Part shown: positions 63,426 to 64,000 of the stretch, in pieces | Layout: every line of letters starts with the position of its first letter | How positions within the stretch are numbered: the stretch's first letter is position 1 | Assembly (NCBI RefSeq): GCF_000337695.1 | Contig: NZ_AOIA01000034.1 | Span: forward strand, 152,458-216,457 | DNA: 64,000 nt | Reading direction: 5' to 3' | DNA from: Natronococcus jeotgali DSM 18795 | GTDB lineage: Archaea; Halobacteriota; Halobacteria; Halobacteriales; Natrialbaceae | Notes under the pieces: model-generated | Seen by the model: only the letters and a program-made list of their open reading frames with translations | The model's database searches: none | Told to the model about the DNA's origin: nothing | Made by a program: the position numbers and the translations under genes

Positions 63426-64000
63426 TCAGTCGCCGAACTCCCGGGGTTCGCCGCCGAAGCCCCACTCGTCGTCGCTCGCCGTCGGCACCTCCGCCGACGA
63501 TCGGGCTCCCCGGTAGAGCGACTCGAGGTGCGACAGCGTGCGCTCGACGTCGTAGCGTTCGACCGCTGCCCGCGTCTCCCGCGACCCCGCCAGACACGAC
63601 TCGATCGCGTCGCTCATCCCCTCGAGGTCGCCGTAGGCGAAGCGCTCGCCGTTGTCGGGGCCGATCGTGCGGTCGAACGGGGCCGCGTCGGTCGCGGCCA
63701 CCGGCGTTCCGCAGGCGTTGGCCTCGAGCGTCGACAGCCCGAGCGTGTCGGCCGTCGACGCCGTGACGAAGACGTCGAGCGAGGAGTAAAACGTCGGCAG
63801 CTCCTCGCGGGGCAGGAACCCCCGGATCTCGACGTTGTCGGGCGCCTCCCGCTCGAGGCGCTCGCGGAAGGGACCGTCGCCGACGATCGCGAAGTCGTAC
63901 TCGGGGAGGGTGTCGGCGACGCGGAGGATCTCGTCGACGTTTTTCTCCATGCTGAGTCGGCCGCTGTAGCCGATCACCGTGCGGTCGGGGTACCAGTCGG
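63426..64000 (-). CDS. glycosyltransferase family 4/1 (N-terminal part outside window)
   Basis: The C-terminal ~190 residues of a GT-B glycosyltransferase. GYSGRLSMEKNVDEILRVA marks the start of the nucleotide-sugar-binding domain; FAIVGDGPFRERLE, GFLPREELPTFYSSLDVF and GLSTLEANACGTPVAA (the E-x-x-x-x-x-x-x-E region) follow. The frame remains open to the window edge, upstream of which its acceptor domain must lie. Likely in surface glycan or glycolipid synthesis with the flippase-like neighbour. Confidence 0.93.
   Translation of the reverse strand, partial: DWYPDRTVIGYSGRLSMEKNVDEILRVADTLPEYDFAIVGDGPFRERLEREAPDNVEIRGFLPREELPTFYSSLDVFVTASTADTLGLSTLEANACGTPVAATDAAPFDRTIGPDNGERFAYGDLEGMSDAIESCLAGSRETRAAVERYDVERTLSHLESLYRGARSSAEVPTASDDEWGFGGEPREFGD

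Overview
The window is haloarchaeal chromosome. It is GC-rich, its proteins are strongly acidic, its core genes are archaeal (aEF-2, archaeal-type RNase P RNA, a fused double-fold histone with a histone deacetylase, class I CCA enzyme), most genes have short or absent leaders behind an A/T-rich box A, and surface proteins carry Tat lipoprotein or PGF-CTERM signals. It resembles Natrialbales-type genomes, but no genus can be named from the sequence alone.

Layout. 1-12.4 kb: a partial DUF5781-type gene, aEF-2, SerRS, a PhoU/TrkA-C regulator beside two half-size MgtE-type magnesium channels, two overlapping CrcB fluoride channels, a CDF metal exporter, an MBL hydrolase and an acyl-CoA synthetase. 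12.5-14.4 kb: a Tat lipoprotein with a long Asn/Gly/Asp repeat stalk. 14.9-21.6 kb: an aldehyde:ferredoxin oxidoreductase, an MFS transporter and an ethanolamine ammonia-lyase operon (eutB-eutC-eutA), together suggesting microcompartment-free ethanolamine catabolism. 21.6-33.5 kb: thiolase, lipoate ligase-like protein, an M23-like protein, TatA, DUF4385, thioesterase, an NAD-salvage pair (nicotinamidase-like and nicotinate phosphoribosyltransferase) around a surface zinc-peptidase-like protein, and AMMECR1. 33.5-39.7 kb: RNase P RNA, tRNA-Arg, the ssDNA-binding protein-histone-histone deacetylase operon, CCA transferase and tRNA-Asn. 40-44 kb: a beta-helix lipoprotein, a COG0523 GTPase and MoaB.

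44.2-55.9 kb is accessory DNA, more A/T-rich than its surroundings. Its first part (44206-49719) is bounded by two copies of a ~145-bp unit that begins and ends with the 3' tail of the CAT-anticodon tRNA. It carries stress/membrane genes and two broken genes but no integrase. The second part holds a leftward copper cluster (Csp-like Cys-rich protein, SPW-repeat protein, CopB-type ATPase, ion channel, SHOCT protein) and a three-gene unit ending in a possibly membrane-tethered winged-helix protein. Directly beyond lie a chromosomal-looking Lrp-TRASH metal sensor and CopA. The window ends with an arylsulfotransferase-like protein, DedA, a YdjM-type protein, a flippase-like protein and a partial glycosyltransferase.

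Each of the three tRNAs is followed by one or more copies of its own 3' end, 103-211 nt downstream, with hairpin-rich DNA between. The thiolase stop region is duplicated around a palindromic element in a comparable way. I saw no CRISPR array and no intact transposase.
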